From: UBA2377 sp964525935 | Lineage (GTDB): Bacteria; Verrucomicrobiota; Verrucomicrobiia; Opitutales; Opitutaceae | Length of the DNA stretch: 64,000 nt | Assembly (NCBI GenBank): GCA_964525935.1 | Contig: CAZGJZ010000008.1 | Coordinates: 1-64,000, forward strand | Reading direction: 5' to 3' | Shown here: positions 50,032 to 59,647 of the stretch, piece by piece | How the letters are laid out: each line of letters opens with the position of its first letter | How positions within the stretch are numbered: the stretch's first letter is position 1 | Made by a program: the position numbers and the translations under genes | Notes under the pieces: model-generated | Database searches by the model: none | What the model saw: only the letters and a program-made list of their open reading frames with translations | Told to the model about the DNA's origin: nothing

Positions 50032-52875
50032 ATGAAATCCAACCATCCCAACTCCCGCCGCGGTAGCGCGCTCGTCACCGTGATCATGCTCACCACGAGC
50101 CTGATCATCATCATCTCCAGCACGCTCAGCTACTCGCTGACCGAGCGCCGCCTCAACCACCGCGAGGCCATGCGCCTTGAGGCGCGCAACGCCGCCGAGG
50201 CGATCTCCGAATACGGGCTTTCCCAGGTGCGCCAGAAAATGGACACCCGCTCGGATTTTTCCTCCACGCGCTTCACCACCGGCACCGATGCCAACAGCAT
50301 CACCAAGCCCGACACCTCGTTTTGGGGCGGCAGCGGCGTCGTCACGACCGGCGCCAATGCCCCGGAACTCGTCATCGGCCTCATCGCCACCGTGACCAGC
50401 AACGGCACCACCGGGCTTTATTATTTCGATCCCGCCGATCCCAGCAACGAGTTCGATCCGCTGAAAGGTCGTTACGCCTTCCGCTTCGACCTCAAGATCA
50501 TCTCCCGGGCGACCGTCTCCCCGCCCTCCTCCGCCGCGGGCGGCCCGCAAACCTGCTACATGTCACAGACGCTCTCGGCCCGCGCCTCGCCGCTGTTTTC
50601 CCACGCCATGTTCTACAACATGGACCTCGAGATCTGGCCCGGTCCCGCCATGAACATCCTCGGCGGCGTCCACACCAACGGAAACCTCTGGGTCAAAAAA
50701 CAGAGCAGCACCGGGCTGGCGCTGAACTTTGTCGGCCCCGTCACGGTCGCCGGTTCCGGCCACGTCGCGCCGCCCTCGGGCACTTTCGCCGGTGCGCCCA
50801 ACTATCCCACCGGGTTCTATTCGGGCGTCAAATGCGCCATTCAGAATACCAACGGCACCTCCGACGACCTGAGCAGCTACACCGACGGCACCTTCTTCTC
50901 CACGTCGGCCGGCGGCCTCGTCAGCATCAAGGACACCTCCGTCTCGCCCACGCGCTGGCGCGACCAAAAATGGGGCGCCGCCACCGAGACGGCCGCCACC
51001 CAGGAAAGTTTCCGCCAATGGGCCACCACGACTTTCGGCGGCAACCTGCAGACCCCGGTGCACGGCGTGCTCCCGTCCAACCTTCCTGGTATCGGCAGCT
51101 ACCTCGAGGACTCCACTCCGGGCGACGGCGTCGACAATACCGTTAACACCGCCCGGCGGTTGATTGAGCCCCCGCTCCGGAGCACGGACACTTATCCCGA
51201 CAACACCGCCGGCGCCCGGTCCGCCGAGGTCGAAACCCAGAAATACTCCACCCGCTCGGGCTTGTATATCACGGTCAATCCCAGCGCCCAGGAACGCTAC
51301 GGTCGCAAACCCAACGGCACGCTCATCAAGATCCCCGCCGGCAAGTATCGCGTCTTCACGAAGGATGGCGTGGAACTCATGCTACCGGGCCAGTCCGACT
51401 GGGGCGACAACAACGCCAATGCGAATATCGGCGCCAACAAGCCCGTCACCGGCACCCTCAGCGCCAGCTACACGGCTGGCCGCCCCGTGATCACCGTCCG
51501 GCCCAACGCCATGTTCGACCTCCGCCGTGGCCGGCAAACTGATGGCGATCCCTTCAGCTGGAGCTCCAATCGCAGCTCCTCCAACACCTACGATCCCTTG
51601 GCCATCGACATGATTGATTTCGATATGCGCGAACTGAAATTCGCCATTGATCGAAGCGTGAACAACCTCACGTCGACCACCGGTTACCTGACCGACACCC
51701 CGCCCGACGGCAGTTCCACCAGTAGCACCAGCGATTCGTGGAAATACTTTATCTATAACCCCGCGGCCACCACGACGACCATCACCTTGAACGACAAGAA
51801 CCGGATCCTGGTCCCCGATCCCGCCTATCCCAACGACGCCAGCAAGATCACCAACTGGAGCGGAGCCAGTTGGAACGGCGCCATCTATGTCGAATCCGTG
51901 GAGGCTGATTTCGCGTCGCCTTCCACCACCGCCCCGGTGGGGAGCAGCCGGGCCACCTACACCTCTGCCAATCGGGACAACGCCTCCGGCCTGCGCCTGA
52001 TCAATGGACGCGGCCGCGTCGCCTCCACCAGCACCGGTGACTTCCAAGGCCTGACCATCGCCACCAACGACGCCGTCTACATCCTCGGCCATTTCAACGC
52101 TGACGGCACCATCAATACCGCCACCACCGGCACGACCAACAGCGGCCGCTACAACGAGACCGGCGAGAAACCCTGCTCCATCGTCGGCGATGCCCTGACC
52201 ATCCTCTCCACCCCCGGTTACGCCCTCAGCGGTTCCGGCTCCAGTCTCAAGGTCACCCAAACCATCGGCTGGAACGACGCCCTGAGCGATTTGCGCAACA
52301 CGACATCCTCTTACTCCACCACGTGGTCCACCTCCAATCCCGGCAACAGCAACCGCCAGGAAGGCGAGGACGATGCGACCTACTGCTACCGCTACCCCTA
52401 CAGCCAGAACAACAGCATCCCCTTCGTCGCCACGCCCCTGACCTCCAGCAACCGCAATACCTCCACCGTCCAGAAGCTCACCACCAACCTCTCCACCAAG
52501 GCCGACGGCAACGACACCGAGATCTCTGCCGCCTTCCTCGTCGGCATCGTCATCTCGAACAAGGATAACAACGGCCAGAACAGCGGTGGCGCCAACAACT
52601 ACCCTCGTTTCAACGAGGACTTCAGTGCCTCCGGCAGTCAGAAGACCGTCGCCATTCGCGGCTCCATCGTCGCCCTCTTCGAAAGCCGCGTCGCCACCGA
52701 ACCGTGGAACTGGCGCACCTTCAACGCGCCCGCGCGTCTCTGGGGTTTCAACGAGCTATTCAACCAGGGCTCCTTTCCCCCGCTCACGCCGAAGGTCATG
52801 TATTACCGCCGCGTCGACTTCAACGACATCACCAAGACGCAATACACCGCACTCAAGACCGCCTGGGGCCTGTAA
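50032..52875 (+). CDS. Large pilin-associated protein with PilX-type N-terminus
   Basis: A 947-residue protein. Its N-terminus SRRGSALVTVIMLTTSLIIIIS (split at residue about 20) has Gly at -1 and Ala/Leu/Val but no Glu at +5, as in PilX/GspK-like minor pilins. The rest is exported: Ser/Thr/Asn-rich, with segments such as NMDLEIWPGPAMNILGGVHTNGNLW split over about 200-224, seen in Verrucomicrobiota and Planctomycete proteins with PilX-like starts. Large size suggests a tip adhesin or surface protein. It is the last of the three-gene pilin set and is followed by an inverted repeat. Confidence 0.85.
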   Translation: MKSNHPNSRRGSALVTVIMLTTSLIIIISSTLSYSLTERRLNHREAMRLEARNAAEAISEYGLSQVRQKMDTRSDFSSTRFTTGTDANSITKPDTSFWGGSGVVTTGANAPELVIGLIATVTSNGTTGLYYFDPADPSNEFDPLKGRYAFRFDLKIISRATVSPPSSAAGGPQTCYMSQTLSARASPLFSHAMFYNMDLEIWPGPAMNILGGVHTNGNLWVKKQSSTGLALNFVGPVTVAGSGHVAPPSGTFAGAPNYPTGFYSGVKCAIQNTNGTSDDLSSYTDGTFFSTSAGGLVSIKDTSVSPTRWRDQKWGAATETAATQESFRQWATTTFGGNLQTPVHGVLPSNLPGIGSYLEDSTPGDGVDNTVNTARRLIEPPLRSTDTYPDNTAGARSAEVETQKYSTRSGLYITVNPSAQERYGRKPNGTLIKIPAGKYRVFTKDGVELMLPGQSDWGDNNANANIGANKPVTGTLSASYTAGRPVITVRPNAMFDLRRGRQTDGDPFSWSSNRSSSNTYDPLAIDMIDFDMRELKFAIDRSVNNLTSTTGYLTDTPPDGSSTSSTSDSWKYFIYNPAATTTTITLNDKNRILVPDPAYPNDASKITNWSGASWNGAIYVESVEADFASPSTTAPVGSSRATYTSANRDNASGLRLINGRGRVASTSTGDFQGLTIATNDAVYILGHFNADGTINTATTGTTNSGRYNETGEKPCSIVGDALTILSTPGYALSGSGSSLKVTQTIGWNDALSDLRNTTSSYSTTWSTSNPGNSNRQEGEDDATYCYRYPYSQNNSIPFVATPLTSSNRNTSTVQKLTTNLSTKADGNDTEISAAFLVGIVISNKDNNGQNSGGANNYPRFNEDFSASGSQKTVAIRGSIVALFESRVATEPWNWRTFNAPARLWGFNELFNQGSFPPLTPKVMYYRRVDFNDITKTQYTALKTAWGL

Positions 52876-52890
52876 TTGTTTCCGGGACGG

Positions 52891-52917
52891 CGCAGGGCTG
52901 ATCAGCTCAGTCCTGCG
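52891..52917. terminator. Hairpin between the pilin operon and rdgB
   Basis: CGCAGG (52891-52896) pairs with CCTGCG (52912-52917); the loop contains the palindrome GCTGATCAGC (52897-52906). It lacks a T run. It sits between convergent stops. Confidence 0.5.
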
Positions 52918-52956
52918 CTGCGCCAGATTGATTGCGCGGATTCCCGGCCGCCACCT

Positions 52957-53565
52957 TTAAGCGGTCCCGAGTTTCTTCAACCACTCCGCTAGTTGCACCC
53001 ACGCGCGACCACGGTGGCTGATTGAATTCTTCTCCGCCTCGCTCAACTGCGCATAGGTTCGCGTAAAACCGTCCGGCACGAACAACGGATCATAGCCGAA
53101 TCCCGCTCCACCGACTGGTTCACGGCTCAAACGGCCGGTGCATTGTCCGCTAAAAACCTGCTCCACTCCGCCCGGCCCGAGCAGCAGCAGCACGCATACA
53201 AATTGCGCCCCGCGTTGCGTATCCGGCACATCGCGCATGACCGCGGTCAGCTTGCGCAGATTCGCCGCCGCATCGTGCTCGGGACCCGCGTAATAAGCCG
53301 ATTCCACTCCCGGTGCACCGCCCAGCGCATCCACGCATACGCCGCTGTCGTCCGCCAATACCCAGGCCTCGGCCGGCACCAGCGCCTTGAGCGCCAGCGC
53401 TTTTTTCCGCGCGTTGCCGGCAAACGTCCCCGTGTCCTCCACCACGTCGGGCATTCCGCCCACGGCGCGTGCGGAGAAAATCTCCAGCGGCAGTCCGCCG
53501 GCCTTCGCCAGCGCGGCAAATTCCTCCGCCTTGTGGGCGTTACCCGAAGCGAGAAACAGTTTCAT
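52957..53565 (-). CDS. rdgB: XTP/dITP diphosphatase (Ham1/RdgB family)
   Basis: A 202-residue house-cleaning enzyme removing inosine, xanthosine and similar nucleotides. LFLASGNAHKAEEF (3-16), VLADDSGVCVDALGGAPGV (about 69-87, catalytic acids), GAGFGYDPLFVP (about 152-163) and the C-terminal EKNSISHRGRA are all typical. It starts inside the end of ribD (26-base overlap) and is the third gene of MBL-ribD-rdgB. Confidence 0.96.
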   Translation of the reverse strand: MKLFLASGNAHKAEEFAALAKAGGLPLEIFSARAVGGMPDVVEDTGTFAGNARKKALALKALVPAEAWVLADDSGVCVDALGGAPGVESAYYAGPEHDAAANLRKLTAVMRDVPDTQRGAQFVCVLLLLGPGGVEQVFSGQCTGRLSREPVGGAGFGYDPLFVPDGFTRTYAQLSEAEKNSISHRGRAWVQLAEWLKKLGTA

Positions 53566-54706
53566 CGACAGAAATCTTGTCCGGGTAAACCACGCGGCCG
53601 CGCATGAGCGTATCGTCTCCGAGCACTTGGTGACGCACGTCCGTCAGTCGCACCGCGTCCGTCAGCTTTTCCGTCCGCAATCCACTGAGCATCGCCTTGG
53701 CTTTCGCATCCGCGAGCAACACCGGCGCGCGATAGACGAAGAAATAATCGATCTGCCGGTCGCGCAGCAGCTGGCTCATCAATTGCACGCCGCCTTCAAA
53801 ATACACGCCGCTGATCCGTTCCTCGGCGCACTTGCGGCGGAAGTCCGCAAAATTCACCCGCTGCGTCGGCGAAGGGAGGCACCAGACTTGCACGCCGAGG
53901 TCGCGCAGTTTGCGCACATAGCCCATCCCGCCATGCGGCGTGGTGACGACGATCGTGCGCTCGCGATCCGCGTCGGTGTAGAGTTGCGGCAGGTTTTTAT
54001 CGATGACCGTGCGGAGCAGGCCGTCGAAGACAAAGCGCACCGGGCACCACGGCTCCTCGCCGGGGATGCGCGCGGTCAGTCGCGGATTATCCTTCATCAC
54101 CGTGCCCGCGCCCACTGCGATCGCCGGGAACAGCCGGCGCCACCGCATCACATCCGCGCGCGCTGTTTCGCCGGTGATCCATTTCGATTCACCCGTGCGG
54201 CAGGCGATGCAGCCGTCCAGCGTCACCGCCGACTTGGCGGCAAACAGCGGCGTGCCCGTCGTGATCCAGTGATTAAAGATGAGATTATGATCGGTGCATT
54301 CCTGCTCCAGCACGCCGGTGATCACCTCGACGCCGGCCGCCCGCAACAGCTCGAAACCCCGACCGGCATGCGCCGGGTTCGGATCGCTCGCGCCGACAAC
54401 CACGCGCTTGATCCCCGCGGCGATAATTGACTCGGTGCACGCGCCTGTGCGGCCATGCGTCGAACAGGGCTCGAGCGTCACGTAAAGCGTGGCCCCGGGC
54501 CGCGGTGGTTTGCCGCGCGCGAGCAACGCCAGACGCTCGGCGTGCGGGCCGCCATCCGGCGCCGTCGCGCCTTCGGCGACAATCTTCCCCTCTTCCACGA
54601 TCACCGCGCCGACCATCGGGTTGGGCAGCGTCCGGCCCCAGACGCTCCGCGCCAACTCCAGCGCGCGGCGCATGAAGACTTCGTGGGCTGAATTATCCGC
54701 GGACAT
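53540..54706 (-). CDS. ribD: Bifunctional riboflavin biosynthesis deaminase/reductase
   Basis: A 388-residue enzyme carrying out two early riboflavin steps. The N-terminal deaminase (about 5-145) has GGPHAERLAL (HAE, about 52-61) and TLEPCSTHGRTGACTESI (about 77-94), giving the zinc site. The C-terminal reductase (about 150-385) begins with FAAKSAVTLDGCIA and has the VGAGTVMKDNPRLT segment. ATG 54706 lies inside the preceding MBL gene (14-base overlap). Length is normal. Other rib genes are not in the window. Confidence 0.96.
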   Translation of the reverse strand: MSADNSAHEVFMRRALELARSVWGRTLPNPMVGAVIVEEGKIVAEGATAPDGGPHAERLALLARGKPPRPGATLYVTLEPCSTHGRTGACTESIIAAGIKRVVVGASDPNPAHAGRGFELLRAAGVEVITGVLEQECTDHNLIFNHWITTGTPLFAAKSAVTLDGCIACRTGESKWITGETARADVMRWRRLFPAIAVGAGTVMKDNPRLTARIPGEEPWCPVRFVFDGLLRTVIDKNLPQLYTDADRERTIVVTTPHGGMGYVRKLRDLGVQVWCLPSPTQRVNFADFRRKCAEERISGVYFEGGVQLMSQLLRDRQIDYFFVYRAPVLLADAKAKAMLSGLRTEKLTDAVRLTDVRHQVLGDDTLMRGRVVYPDKISVDETVSRFG

Positions 54707-55328
54707 AAGGATTGTTGGCTTTCTCGTCGCCCACCGTCGTCTCCGGTCCATGCCCGGGATAAACCGTGGTTTCGTCGGGGAGCGTGTATATCTGGGCGCG
54801 AATGGACTCAGCCAGCTTTTCCCGGCTCCCGCCCGGCAGATCAGTGCGACCCACGCTGCGCTTGAACAACGCATCCCCCACCAGCGCCATGCGGCCCGCC
54901 GGCAGGTAAAACAGGACATTGCCTGGACAGTGTCCCGGCACGTGACGCACCTGCACCTTGGTGCCAAGTGCGTCAAAAACCTCTCCCTGCGCGATCCAGC
55001 TATCCACCGTTACCGGCTCAAGCTGGGCACCCGGCACGAGAAACTTGCTCATGACCTGCGGCGACTCGATGAGCACCTGGTCGTCGCGATGCGCGCGCAC
55101 TTTCGCCCCGGTGGCGCGCACCACTTCAGCGGCACCTTGCGTGTGATCCCAATGCCCGTGCGTGAGCCAGAGCTCGGTTAGCCGGCATTTGTCGTTGGCG
55201 AGGAGGCTCTCGATTTCTGCCCAGATGCCGCCCGGGGCATCCACCAGCACCGCTTCCCCGCGACTGGGCTCGGTGAGCAGATAGGCATTGGTTTCGATCG
55301 GGCCGGCCGGGCGCACATACAGGTTCAT
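54693..55328 (-). CDS. Metallo-beta-lactamase-fold hydrolase (glyoxalase II-like)
   Basis: A 211-residue MBL protein with metal ligands in LTHGHWDHTQGAAE (about 55-68), VRHVPGHCPGNV (about 128-139), LVGDALFKRSVGRTDLPG (about 150-167) and a final YPGHGPETTVGDEKANNP. It is the first gene of the set with ribD and rdgB. It may act on thioesters or similar; the small YcbL-like type has no single known substrate. Confidence 0.92.
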   Translation of the reverse strand: MNLYVRPAGPIETNAYLLTEPSRGEAVLVDAPGGIWAEIESLLANDKCRLTELWLTHGHWDHTQGAAEVVRATGAKVRAHRDDQVLIESPQVMSKFLVPGAQLEPVTVDSWIAQGEVFDALGTKVQVRHVPGHCPGNVLFYLPAGRMALVGDALFKRSVGRTDLPGGSREKLAESIRAQIYTLPDETTVYPGHGPETTVGDEKANNPYVRG

Positions 55329-55420
55329 GTCGTGGCCAGTCCATGCCGATTCATCGTCCCTGCAACCGCGAAAATTCCCCTTCCCCTTTGCCCGGGCCGT
55401 GCTTACCTCGTCACCTTCCT

Positions 55421-56521
55421 ATGCCCACACTCAAGTTCGCTGTCCTGGCTGGAGACTACATTGGCCCCGAGGTGATGACCGAGGCCCTGCGCGTGCTCGA
55501 ACACGTCGCCAAAAAGGAAAACCTCACGCTCGCCTACACGCGCGCTGACGTCGGCGGCGCCGGCATCGATAACCACGGCAAGGCCCTGCCCGACTCCACC
55601 CTCAAGCTCTGCTCCGAATCCGACGCCATCCTCTTCGGCTCCGTCGGCGGCCCCAAGTGGGAAAAACTCCCGCCCAAGGAGCAGCCCGAGCGCGCCGCGC
55701 TGCTCCCGCTGCGCAAGCACTTCACGCTTTTCGCCAACATCCGTCCCGGCCTCCTTTATCGCGAACTCACCGACGCCTCGCCGCTCAAGACCGAGCGCAT
55801 CCCGGACGGCATCGACATCGTCTGCATCCGCGAACTCACCGGCGGCGTTTACTTCGGCCTCCCGAAAACCACGACCACGCTCCCCGACGGCGACATCCAG
55901 TCCATCGACACGATGGTCTATAAAAAATCCGAGATCGAACGCATCCTCCAGGTCGCCATCACGACCGCCCGCGCCCGCAAGAAAAAGCTCTGCTCCGTCG
56001 ACAAGGCCAACGTTCTCGAAACCTCCGTCCTCTGGCGCAAGACCGTCACCGACTACATGGCGAAACACGCCCCCGAGATCGCGCTCAGCCACATGTATGT
56101 CGACAACGCCGCCATGCAGCTCGCCCGCGACCCGAACCAGTTCGACGTCTTCGTGACCGAAAACATGTTCGGCGATATCCTCTCCGACGAGATGGCCGTC
56201 ATCTGCGGCTCGCTCGGCATGCTTTCGTCCGCCTCGCTTGGCGCCGGCAAGAATTCCCTCGGTCTGCCCTTCGGCCTCTACGAGCCCGCCGGCGGCACCG
56301 CTCCCGACATCGCCGGCAAAGGCATTGCCAATCCCTGCGCCCAAATCCTCTCCGTCGCGCTCATGCTCCGCTTCAGCTTCGGCCTCGACGCCATCGCGAC
56401 GCGCATCGAAGCCGCCGTCAAAAAAGCGGTCACCAGCGGCATCCGCACCGGTGACATCGCCTTCGGCAAACCCGCCGTCGGCACCAAGGCCATGGCCGAC
56501 GCGATCATCGGCCAGCTCTGA
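55421..56521 (+). CDS. leuB: 3-isopropylmalate dehydrogenase
   Basis: A 366-residue NAD-dependent enzyme of leucine synthesis. Seen: GDYIGPEVMTEALRVL (about 11-26), the LFGSVGGPKW loop (about 72-81), IVCIRELTGGVYFG (about 135-148), SVDKANVLETSVLWRK (about 192-207), and DNAAMQLARDPNQFDVFVTEN split over about 226-246 with the LSDEMAVICGSLGMLSSA block. ATG 55421 is chosen over an upstream ATG (55343) whose extra codons are Pro/Arg-rich. Its 3' end overlaps the convergent hybrid kinase gene by 17 bases. Confidence 0.96.
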   Translation: MPTLKFAVLAGDYIGPEVMTEALRVLEHVAKKENLTLAYTRADVGGAGIDNHGKALPDSTLKLCSESDAILFGSVGGPKWEKLPPKEQPERAALLPLRKHFTLFANIRPGLLYRELTDASPLKTERIPDGIDIVCIRELTGGVYFGLPKTTTTLPDGDIQSIDTMVYKKSEIERILQVAITTARARKKKLCSVDKANVLETSVLWRKTVTDYMAKHAPEIALSHMYVDNAAMQLARDPNQFDVFVTENMFGDILSDEMAVICGSLGMLSSASLGAGKNSLGLPFGLYEPAGGTAPDIAGKGIANPCAQILSVALMLRFSFGLDAIATRIEAAVKKAVTSGIRTGDIAFGKPAVGTKAMADAIIGQL

Positions 56522-59192
56522 CCGTCCCCTGCGCCCGGTCCAGTTCACGCCGGACTGCCGCCAGCAGGTCGTTGGGCGCACAGGGTTTCAGCAGGACTTC
56601 AGTCACGTCCAATTCCTTCAACTCCGCAGCTTTTCCCTCCTGGTCCAACCCGGTGGTGGCGATGATCGCAAAGCCCGGCGCGATGGCGCGAAGTGCGCGA
56701 ATCAACGCCAGGCCGCCCATCACCGGCATCATGATATCGGTGATCACCAGTTTCACACGGTCCTGATGCTCGAGGAACAACGCGACGGCCTCTTTTCCAT
56801 TGCTGGCGGTCAGGCCCTTATAGTTGTGCTGCTGTAGCATCAAGGAGGTGGCCTCGCTGACCGGCAGCTCGTCATCCACGATCAGAATCAATTCGCCGTG
56901 TCCCGCATCGGACGCCTCGCGCCCTTCGGCCTGGCTGGTGCCCGCCGACTCGGTCGCCGGCAAGTGGACCTTGAACACGGTGCCTTTGCCGGGCTCGCTG
57001 TGCACGGTCACGAACCCGTCGTGGCTGTTGACGATCCCAATCACCGTCGAAAGGCCCAGTCCGGTCCCTTTACCGATCCCCTTCGTCGTGAAGAATGGAT
57101 CGAAGATCTTGCCGAGAATCTCCGCCGGTATACCCTGGCCGGTGTCCTCAACACTCAGCACCACGTAACGGCCGGCCCTGGCCTTCGGATGCACCAATGA
57201 TTCCTCGGCGGTGAGCGTGAGATTCTCCGCCTTGACGATCAAGAGGCCTCCGTGCGTCATGGCGTCCCGAGCATTCACGCAGAGGTTCATCAATACCTGG
57301 TGCAGTTGGGTCGCATCGCCCACCACCGGCCACAGGTTGTTTGCCGGCTCGGCGTGGATGGTGATTTCCCGGGGAAAAGTCTCCCGCATGATGCCCGCCA
57401 TCTCCTTGATCAAGTGGCGCCATTGGACCGGGATCCTTTCGCCCGCCACGCCCCGACTGAACATCAAAAGCTGCCGGACAATGCCAGCCCCGCGCTGCGC
57501 GCTGCTTTCGACCATGCTCAGGATATGCTGGTCCTGCGGCGAGGCCAGCTTAGCCTTCAGCAAACCCGCCACCATGAGCACGGGCGCCAGGATGTTGTTC
57601 AAGTCATGCGCCATGCCGCCAGCGAGGGTGCCGATCGCCTCCATCCGTTGCGCATGGAGAAACTGCTCCTCCAGTTTTTTGCGCTCCGTGATGTCCTCCG
57701 CCACGCCGACGACGCGATACACCTTCCCGCCCGCGTCCTTCACCGGAAACGCCCGGTCCAAAATCCACCGCATCGTGCCGTCCGGCCGCACGATCCGGTA
57801 TTCCTCGCGATAATCGCCCGTGGTCTGCCTGGCAACCGCCGCCGCCTGCACCCGTGCGCGGTCCTCCGGCACGATCGCTTCAATCCACGTCTGCGGCGCG
57901 GCATATAACTCTTCACAGCGTCGGTTCCATATCCGCTCATAACCAGGGCTGATATAGAGCATCTCGTTCTTGGCCGTATCCGTCATCCAGAAAACTTCAT
58001 CGATACTCTCGGCCATTTGTCGGAAACGTTGTTCGCTTTCCCTCAGCGTCTCCAGCGCCTGATTGCGCTCGGTCACGTCCACGAGAATCGAGAGCGAACA
58101 GACTTCACCGCCCATCTGGATGACTCGCACCGCAAGGCTGACCTGCCTTAGCTTTCCCGTGCGCGTTCGCACCGGCAATTCCCGATCACTGATTTCGCCC
58201 GTCCGGGCAATTTGGTTCTGCAGCGATTGCACCGTCGGCTGATCCAGCAATCCGGCATCGACCAACGTGCGTCCGACGATTTCTTCCCGGGGGCATTCGA
58301 ATAACCGGGCAAAGGCCTCGTTTATTTCCAAGACAATCAGGTCGCGGCGACGACTGATCGCAATGGGCGCGGGGCATGATCTGAACGCCGAGGCAAAGCG
58401 CGCTTCGCTCTCTCTCTGCGCCTGCTCCGCCTGTCGACGCTCGGTGATATCCATGATGACCACCACCACCAGCGTCACGCTGCCGTCGGCTTTCGTCGGC
58501 TCATACCTCACTGCATAATAACGCGTCCCTCCTGCCGCCGATTTTTCGAGCTCATAGGCCACGCGCTCACCTGCAAAGGCGCAGTCCAGCCGGGGTCGAA
58601 CCTGGGTCTCGTAAAGCGGCCCGAGAATGTCCGCCACCCGCCGCCCGGTAATATCGGCCGAAGGCAGCCCGAGGATTTCCGCATAGGTCGCATTGGCAAA
58701 AGTGTAGCACCGGTCGCGATTGACCATGACCAACCCCACGCGGGCATTGCCGGTGACGAGTTGCAGCCGCTGTTCGCTCTCGTGCAACGCCTTCAGCGTC
58801 TCACGCTGCGCCCGGCGCAGCCGGCACTCGGCCAAGGCGGCGCTGACCGCCGCGCCAATGCGAACCAACCGGTCCTTGAGGAGATAATCCGCTGCTCCCT
58901 GCTTGATCACAGCCACCGCCGTGTCCTCTCCGATCGTGCCTGATACGATGATAAATGGCACATCCAGCCCGCTCTGCTTTAGCAATTCCAGCGCCCGCAG
59001 GCCGCTGAACTGCGGCATTTCATAATCAGACAAAACCAGTTCCAGATCCGGACGCAGAGCCTGGAGAAAATCCACTTCCGTATCCACGCGCTTCCAAACC
59101 GGTTCGAATCCCGCCCGCTGCAAGGCGCGCAAGAGCAGTTCGGCATCGGCCGGACTGTCTTCGGCGATCAGGAGTTGCAATGTCTGGGCCAC
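56505..59192 (-). CDS. Hybrid sensor kinase: REC-PAS-PAS-PAS-HisKA-HATPase-REC
   Basis: An 895-residue cytoplasmic protein with no membrane segments. N-terminal receiver (about 5-123, Asp56 in LVLSDYEMPQ), three PAS domains (about 140-253, 262-376, 388-503), HisKA with MAHDLNNILAP (His529), ATPase with NLCVNARDAM (636-645), DTGQGIP and GKGTGLGL, and a C-terminal receiver (about 770-888, Asp819 in LVITDIMMPV). Such a layout suggests multi-input relays; no output domain is present, so it passes phosphate to other proteins. It lies 2 bases after the single-domain regulator. Confidence 0.94.
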   Translation of the reverse strand: MAQTLQLLIAEDSPADAELLLRALQRAGFEPVWKRVDTEVDFLQALRPDLELVLSDYEMPQFSGLRALELLKQSGLDVPFIIVSGTIGEDTAVAVIKQGAADYLLKDRLVRIGAAVSAALAECRLRRAQRETLKALHESEQRLQLVTGNARVGLVMVNRDRCYTFANATYAEILGLPSADITGRRVADILGPLYETQVRPRLDCAFAGERVAYELEKSAAGGTRYYAVRYEPTKADGSVTLVVVVIMDITERRQAEQAQRESEARFASAFRSCPAPIAISRRRDLIVLEINEAFARLFECPREEIVGRTLVDAGLLDQPTVQSLQNQIARTGEISDRELPVRTRTGKLRQVSLAVRVIQMGGEVCSLSILVDVTERNQALETLRESEQRFRQMAESIDEVFWMTDTAKNEMLYISPGYERIWNRRCEELYAAPQTWIEAIVPEDRARVQAAAVARQTTGDYREEYRIVRPDGTMRWILDRAFPVKDAGGKVYRVVGVAEDITERKKLEEQFLHAQRMEAIGTLAGGMAHDLNNILAPVLMVAGLLKAKLASPQDQHILSMVESSAQRGAGIVRQLLMFSRGVAGERIPVQWRHLIKEMAGIMRETFPREITIHAEPANNLWPVVGDATQLHQVLMNLCVNARDAMTHGGLLIVKAENLTLTAEESLVHPKARAGRYVVLSVEDTGQGIPAEILGKIFDPFFTTKGIGKGTGLGLSTVIGIVNSHDGFVTVHSEPGKGTVFKVHLPATESAGTSQAEGREASDAGHGELILIVDDELPVSEATSLMLQQHNYKGLTASNGKEAVALFLEHQDRVKLVITDIMMPVMGGLALIRALRAIAPGFAIIATTGLDQEGKAAELKELDVTEVLLKPCAPNDLLAAVRRELDRAQGTVRAGR

Positions 59193-59194
59193 GA

Positions 59195-59647
59195 CTATTC
59201 CTCCACTTTCGGCGGTTGATTGAGCAACAGCCAGTAGAGCCCAAGATCCCGCACGGCATCGGAAAAGCGCTCAAAATTCACCGGCTTCACGATGTAACTA
59301 TTCACGCCCAGTTGGTAGCTTTCGACCACGTCCCGTTGCTCTTTCGACGATGTCAGCACCACCACCGGAATGGATTTTGTGCGCGGATCCGACTTGAGGC
59401 GGCGCAGCACGTCCAGCCCGTCCACTTTCGGCAGCTTCAGGTCAAGAAAGATAACCTTGGGACTGTCCGCGATCTTGCGCGCTGCATGCGGTCCTTCGCA
59501 AAAAATAAATTCCAGCGCCTCGGCGCCATCCCGGGCCACTTGGACACGGTTGGCGAGGTTCGCCTTGCGCAGGGCGCGAAGCGCAAGCTCCAGGTCCTGT
59601 GGGTTATCCTCCACGAGTAACAGTTCAATGGCGGCAGGATCATTCAT
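59195..59647 (-). CDS. Single-domain response regulator (Rcp1-like)
   Basis: A 150-residue receiver-only protein: LLLVEDNPQDLELALRALRK split over 9-28, phosphate acceptor Asp69 in VIFLDLKLPK, VVLTSS (about 96-101) and the Lys of SYIVKPVNF. The longer loop between the second and third strands and the NPQDLEL start match Rcp1-type phytochrome partner regulators. It carries no DNA-binding domain and so acts through protein contact, here probably as shuttle between the neighbouring kinases. It overlaps the upstream kinase gene by 8 bases. Confidence 0.94.
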   Translation of the reverse strand: MNDPAAIELLLVEDNPQDLELALRALRKANLANRVQVARDGAEALEFIFCEGPHAARKIADSPKVIFLDLKLPKVDGLDVLRRLKSDPRTKSIPVVVLTSSKEQRDVVESYQLGVNSYIVKPVNFERFSDAVRDLGLYWLLLNQPPKVEE

